Source of the DNA: Stenotrophomonas daejeonensis | Lineage (GTDB): Bacteria > Pseudomonadota > Gammaproteobacteria > Xanthomonadales > Xanthomonadaceae | Length of the DNA: 53,466 bases | Assembly: GCF_001431505.1 (NCBI RefSeq) | Contig: NZ_LDJP01000015.1 | Coordinates: 1 to 53,466, forward strand | Reading direction: 5' to 3' | Part shown: one piece after another, positions 50,357 to 53,466 of the stretch | How the letters are laid out: the number at the start of each line of letters is the position of its first letter | Position numbering within the stretch: the first letter of the stretch is position 1 | The notes under the pieces: model-generated | Told to the model about the DNA's origin: nothing | What the model saw: only the letters and a program-made list of their open reading frames with translations | Database searches by the model: none | Translations under genes and position numbers: made by a program

Positions 50357-51168
50357 GATGCGTACGCATGCTCCGCGTCGGGGAAGGTGCCGGCGCGCAC
50401 GGCGTCGGCGTAGGCGCGCACGGCGCCGGCCACCGAGCCGCCCTCGGCAAGGAAATCCTTGACGAACTTGGGCCGGCGGTGGCCGCTGTCGAGGCCGAGG
50501 AAATCGTGCATCACCAGCACCTGGCCGTCGCAGCCGGCGCCGGCGCCGATGCCGATGGTCGGCACCGGAATGTCGGCGGTGACCTGCGCGGCCAGCGGCG
50601 ACGGCACGCATTCGAGCACCAGCAGCGACGCGCCCGCTTCGACTACCGCGCGGGCATCGGCGCGCAGGCGTTCGGCCGCTTCGCCACGGCCCTGCACCTT
50701 GAAGCCACCCAGCGTCAGCACCGACTGCGGGGTCAGGCCCAGGTGCGAGCAGACCGGGATCTCGCGCTCGACCAGATGGCGGATCACGTCCAGCTTGAAG
50801 CCGGCACCTTCGATCTTGACCATCTCCGCGCCGGCCTGCAGCAGTCGCAGCGAGGCCTCGAACGCGCGTTCGGGGGTGGCGTCGGCGCCGAACGGCAGGT
50901 CGGCCACCAGCAGCGCACGCTGCAGCACCCGCGCCACCGCGGCAGTGTGGTAGGCGATGTCGGCCACGGTGACCGGCAGCGTGGAATCGTGCCCCTGCAC
51001 CACCATGCCCAGCGAATCGCCGATCAGGATCAGGTCGACGCCGTTGGCGTCGAAGGCGCGGGCAAAGCCCGCGTCGTAGGCGGTCAGCATCACCAGCTTG
51101 CGGCCGTCGCGCTTGGCCTCGGCCAGGGCCGGGACGGTCCAGGGTTTGCTGTCTGCATGGGTGCTCAT
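50353..51168 (-). CDS. panB: 3-methyl-2-oxobutanoate hydroxymethyltransferase
   Basis: PanB makes ketopantoate from 2-oxoisovalerate and 5,10-methylene-THF. The 271-residue TIM-barrel protein has [33 protein letters not shown] (metal-binding Asp), [17 protein letters not shown] and [20 protein letters not shown]. It starts 31 bases after folK and overlaps panC. Confidence 0.97.
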   Translation of the reverse strand: MSTHADSKPWTVPALAEAKRDGRKLVMLTAYDAGFARAFDANGVDLILIGDSLGMVVQGHDSTLPVTVADIAYHTAAVARVLQRALLVADLPFGADATPERAFEASLRLLQAGAEMVKIEGAGFKLDVIRHLVEREIPVCSHLGLTPQSVLTLGGFKVQGRGEAAERLRADARAVVEAGASLLVLECVPSPLAAQVTADIPVPTIGIGAGAGCDGQVLVMHDFLGLDSGHRRPKFVKDFLAEGGSVAGAVRAYADAVRAGTFPDAEHAYAS

Positions 51169-51199
51169 GAGAAAACGACGCTCGGTGATGAGCCGCGCA

Positions 51200-51697
51200 T
51201 TATCCGCCTATCGGCTCGATGCCGCAGGTTTTCATCGCCGCCAGTGCGCCACGCACCGTTCCACGGCCGGGAATCACCGCTTCCGGCGCGACCTCGGCCA
51301 GCGGCAGCAAGGCGAAGGCACGCTCGTGCAGGTGCAGGTGCGGTACTTTCAGCTGTGGCAGGTCGATGACCTGTTCGCCATACAGCAGCAGGTCGAGGTC
51401 GAGCGTCCTCGGCCCCCAGCGCTCGTCGGGCAGGCGCACGCGGCCGAAGTCCTGTTCGGTCCGCAGCAGGTGTTCGAGCAGGGTTGGCGCCGGCAGTCCG
51501 GTTTCCAGCGCCACCGCGGCATTGATGAAGTCCGGTTGGTCCTCGTTGCCCCAGGCCGGCGTGCGGTACAGCCGCGAGGCGGCCAGCAGGCGGCAATCGG
51601 GCAGCCGTGCCAGCGCCTGCATCGCCGCGCGCACGGTGGCCGGCGCATCGCCGAGGTTGGCCCCCAGCCCGATGCAGGCCACGACCATGCGCTTCAT
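51200..51697 (-). CDS. folK: 6-hydroxymethyl-7,8-dihydropterin pyrophosphokinase
   Basis: FolK transfers pyrophosphate from ATP to the pterin in folate synthesis. The 165-residue protein has the N-terminus [19 protein letters not shown], the region [20 protein letters not shown] and the signature [15 protein letters not shown] with the metal-binding Asp pair. It overlaps pcnB by four bases (ATGA) and precedes panB, an order seen widely in gammaproteobacteria (pcnB-folK-panBC). Confidence 0.96.
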   Translation of the reverse strand: MKRMVVACIGLGANLGDAPATVRAAMQALARLPDCRLLAASRLYRTPAWGNEDQPDFINAAVALETGLPAPTLLEHLLRTEQDFGRVRLPDERWGPRTLDLDLLLYGEQVIDLPQLKVPHLHLHERAFALLPLAEVAPEAVIPGRGTVRGALAAMKTCGIEPIGG

Positions 51698-53064
51698 TCG
51701 CCCGCGGCGGTGCCGCTGCGCCGGCGGCGACGGCGACGCCGCCGGGGGGCTTCATCCTCCATGCCTTCGGCATGCGCCGCGTCCAGCGCCGATTCCAGTT
51801 CGTGGCCGGACTGCTGCTGCGCCTCGCGCCAGAACGCGATGTCGGCCTCGTGCTCGCTGGAGGCCACCTGGCGCAATACGAGGAAGTCGAACGCGGCACG
51901 GAAGCGCGGATGGGTCAGCGTGCGCAGCACGCGCTTGCGCTGGCGCGAGGCGAAGCGAGACTGCAGCAGCCAGATTTCCTGCATCGGCAGCGAGAACCGG
52001 CGCGGCAGCGCAATGGTGGTGAGCTGGTGCAGCGTGACCCGGTCGGCGGCGCGGCGCTGCGCCTCCTCCGGCGCCAGGCCCTGCCGTTGCAGCGCGATCA
52101 GCGCACGGCAGAACGCCGGCCACAGCAGCAGCGCGAACAGGAACGCCGGCGATACCGGTTCGTCGTTGGCCACGCGCGCATCGGTGCTGCGCAGGCCTTC
52201 GACCACGAACCGGCGCAGGGCGCCGCTGCGGTTGCTCTTCAACGCCGCCGCGCTCTCCGGGAACAGCGCCGGCAGCAGGCCATGCCGCTCCAGCCCCTCG
52301 AAGCTGGCCACGCCGTGGCCGGACAGGAACAGCTTGAGTACTTCCTCGAACAGCCGCGCCGGCGCCGCTTCGTCGAGCAACCCGGCCAGCCGCGGGATCG
52401 GCGCGGCGGTGGCCGGCTCGATGTCGAACTTCAGTTTGGCCGCCAGCCGCACCGCGCGCAGCATGCGCACCGGGTCCTCGCGGTAGCGCTGCTCGGGGTC
52501 GCCGATCAGCTTCATGCGCCGTGCCAGCACGTCCTCGAAGCCGCCGGTGTAGTCGCGCACCGAGAAGTCCTCGATCGCGTAGTACAGGGCGTTGCAGCTG
52601 AAATCGCGGCGCACCGCGTCGTCCTCGATGCTGCCGTAGACGTTGTCGCGCACCAGCATGCCGTTCTCGACCTCGCGGTCGCCGCTGCCGTCGTCGCTGT
52701 TGGCGCGGAAGGTGGCGACCTCGATGATCTCGCGGCCGAACACCACGTGCGCCAGCCGGAAGCGGCGGCCGATCAGCCGGCAGTTGCGGAACAGCTGCTT
52801 GACCTGTTCGGGCGTGGCGTCGGTGGCCACGTCGAAATCCTTGGGCCGCCCGCCCACCAGCAGGTCGCGCACCGCGCCGCCGACCAGGTAGGCACCGAAA
52901 CCGGCTTCGCGCAGGCGGTAGAGCACGCGCAGCGCGTTCGGGCTGATGTCCTTGCGCGAAATGGTGTGCTGGTCGCGCGGAATGACGCGCAAGGTGAATG
53001 GCGTTGCAACTGGGGAGTTGATGGTGGCGATTCCGGTTGGTGATACGGGATTGCCGAACGGCAA
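51694..53064 (-). CDS. pcnB: Poly(A) polymerase I
   Basis: PcnB adds 3' poly(A) tails that speed RNA decay. The ~456-residue protein has the nucleotidyltransferase core YLVGGAVRDLLVGGRPKDFDVATDA with the DxD pair, RRDFSCNALYY, the RMLRAVRLAAKLKFDIE stretch and a very basic C-terminus (APRRRRRRRRRRSG) that can bind RNA. The N-terminal start is uncertain: no ATG or GTG is in frame before the conserved region. TTG 53103 lies inside the -35 of the apparent promoter, TTG 53064 is close to its start site, and ATC codons at 53031 or 53022 are the other options. E. coli pcnB is known to start at AUU. Confidence 0.93.
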   Translation of the reverse strand: MPFGNPVSPTGIATINSPVATPFTLRVIPRDQHTISRKDISPNALRVLYRLREAGFGAYLVGGAVRDLLVGGRPKDFDVATDATPEQVKQLFRNCRLIGRRFRLAHVVFGREIIEVATFRANSDDGSGDREVENGMLVRDNVYGSIEDDAVRRDFSCNALYYAIEDFSVRDYTGGFEDVLARRMKLIGDPEQRYREDPVRMLRAVRLAAKLKFDIEPATAAPIPRLAGLLDEAAPARLFEEVLKLFLSGHGVASFEGLERHGLLPALFPESAAALKSNRSGALRRFVVEGLRSTDARVANDEPVSPAFLFALLLWPAFCRALIALQRQGLAPEEAQRRAADRVTLHQLTTIALPRRFSLPMQEIWLLQSRFASRQRKRVLRTLTHPRFRAAFDFLVLRQVASSEHEADIAFWREAQQQSGHELESALDAAHAEGMEDEAPRRRRRRRRRSGTAAGE

Positions 53065-53074
53065 ACAGGCGCCT

Positions 53075-53103
53075 ATACTAGCGCGCTCGCCGGACAGCGA
53101 CAA
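53075..53103 (-). promoter_or_regulatory. Sigma-70-type promoter for pcnB
   Basis: On the minus strand TTGTCG (53103-53098), 17 bases, then TAGTAT (53080-53075): a standard spacing with four of six matches in each box. Transcription should begin near 53068, between the tRNA-Glu gene (opposite strand) and the pcnB coding region. Confidence 0.6.
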
Positions 53104-53106
53104 AAC

Positions 53107-53181
53107 GCTCCCTTCGTCTAGTGGTTAGGACGTGGCCCTCTCAAGGCTAAAACAGGGGTTCGAGTCCCCTAGGGAGCGCCA
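53107..53181 (+). tRNA. tRNA-Glu(CTC)
   Basis: This 75-base tRNA starts GCTCCCTTCGTCTAGTGG and ends AGGGAGCGCCA with encoded CCA. The acceptor stem GCTCCCT/AGGGAGC pairs perfectly. The anticodon stem TGGCC/GGCTA encloses CTCTCAA, giving anticodon CTC. It is divergent from pcnB and followed by terminators. Confidence 0.96.
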
Positions 53182-53204
53182 ACTCAAGTCCGCGAATCAA
53201 AACA

Positions 53205-53226
53205 CCCCGCATCCGCGGGGTTTTTT
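53205..53226 (+). terminator. Rho-independent terminator after tRNA-Glu
   Basis: CCCCGC - ATCC - GCGGGG followed by TTTTTT, 24 bases after the tRNA CCA end. A nine-base hairpin (GTTGCCGCC/GGCGGCAAC at 53228-53250) follows directly. Confidence 0.88.
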
Positions 53227-53279
53227 GTTGCCGCCGTCCATGGCGGCAACCCTCCGGGCCATCGACAAGCGATGTCAAA

Positions 53280-53300
53280 AACCGCTCCCGGCGGTTTTTT
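53280..53300 (+). terminator. Second terminator-like hairpin
   Basis: AACCGC - TCCCG - GCGGTT followed by TTTT, flanked by As on the left, so it could work in both directions. It is 75 bases beyond the first terminator. Confidence 0.6.
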
Positions 53301-53319
53301 GTTGTCCGCATGAATCACT

Positions 53320-53388
53320 GCAGGAGCGACGCGAGTCGCGACCGAGCTTTCCCGGTGAAGCCTCGGTCGCGACTCGCGTCGCTCCTGC
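53320..53388. repeat. Large perfect inverted repeat (family D, 27-base arms)
   Basis: Arms at 53320-53346 (starting GCAGGAGCGACGCGAG) and 53362-53388 (ending TCGCGTCGCTCCTGC) are exact complements around a 15-base centre. It is a different sequence family from the GTAG REPs. The contig ends just beyond it, which suggests that the repeat caused the assembly break. Confidence 0.85.
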
Positions 53389-53392
53389 GGAC

Positions 53393-53466
53393 CTGTCTCT
53401 TCTACACCTCTTACCCTGCCGACGATCTGCAGTGTGTAGATATCGATGGTCGCGCACTCAATAAAA
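53393..53466 (+). other. Illumina Nextera adapter read-through at the contig end (artifact)
   Basis: 53393-53411 matches the transposase mosaic end CTGTCTCTTATACACATCT at 17 of 19 positions. 53412-53425 ends in the exact CTGCCGACGA of the read 1 adapter complement. Then come eight bases in the index position (TCTGCAGT), and 53434-53453 matches the P5 complement GTGTAGATCTCGGTGGTCGC at 18 of 20. The order and spacing are those of Nextera read-through. Any open frame crossing this stretch is not real. Confidence 0.88.

Noticed and set aside
53132..53464. Possible small gene at the right end
   Set aside because: It crosses the tRNA-Glu, two terminators, the inverted repeat and the adapter sequence.

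Overview
This 53.5 kb window is high-GC gammaproteobacterial chromosome. The protein sequences, the carAB-dapB order, the serine O-succinyltransferase form of MetX, the folK-pcnB-panBC block and the many GTAG-type REP palindromes all point to the Xanthomonadales (Lysobacteraceae: the Stenotrophomonas / Pseudoxanthomonas / Thermomonas / Lysobacter group). No transposase, integrase, phage gene or CRISPR array was found. The right edge is a contig end: the last ~74 bases read as degraded Illumina Nextera adapter, not genome.

Layout, left to right. 1-3.6 kb: carB (cut by the window edge), carA and dapB on the minus strand. 3.8-6.2 kb: feoA-feoB plus a Cys-rich membrane peptide (ferrous iron uptake). 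6.3-9.0 kb: leucine/branched-chain acyl-CoA catabolism (liuC, liuE, an HSD10-like dehydrogenase). 9.0-11.0 kb: the EF-P paralogue EfpL (YeiP) and an OprD-like porin. 11.1-12.0 kb: DUF2249 and FmdE-like genes behind an FNR/DNR-type promoter. 12.0-14.1 kb: a DUF4105/DUF2388 periplasmic pair. 14.1-15.1 kb: a GNAT/RHH toxin-antitoxin cassette flanked by an 18-bp direct repeat. 15.1-18.0 kb: D-2-hydroxyglutarate dehydrogenase divergent from serA. 18.0-20.6 kb: an unknown periplasmic protein, an omega-amidase and a methionine aminotransferase. 20.7-28.4 kb: the complete System I cytochrome c maturation set (ccmABCDEFGHI) with an azurin gene between ccmB and ccmC. 28.6-32.8 kb: metX, a CLC transporter with CBS domains and a periplasmic ATP-dependent ligase. 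32.9-39.3 kb: cydDC divergent from cydABX. 39.4 kb: tRNA-Pro(CGG). 39.6-41.0 kb: an aldehyde dehydrogenase. 41.2-47.3 kb: a poorly understood operon (beta-helix lipoprotein, diheme cytochrome lipoprotein, TonB receptor) with a divergent AraC-family regulator. 47.4-53.1 kb: pgi-panD, panC-panB-folK-pcnB on the minus strand. 53.1 kb: tRNA-Glu(CTC).

Several blocks fit together around respiration: heme ligation (Ccm), a soluble copper electron carrier (azurin), a high-affinity quinol oxidase (CydABX with its CydDC exporter), ferrous iron uptake (Feo), FNR/DNR-like operators, and a diheme cytochrome that would depend on Ccm. A second thread is organic acid metabolism, where SerA with D2HGDH and the aminotransferase with the omega-amidase are textbook tandem pairs.

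The best candidate for an undescribed system is the beta-helix / diheme cytochrome / TonB receptor / AraC cluster. The most unexpected structural signals are the direct-repeat-flanked toxin-antitoxin cassette inserted at the 3' end of the D2HGDH gene, the lack of an ordinary start codon for pcnB, and the adapter sequence at the contig end.
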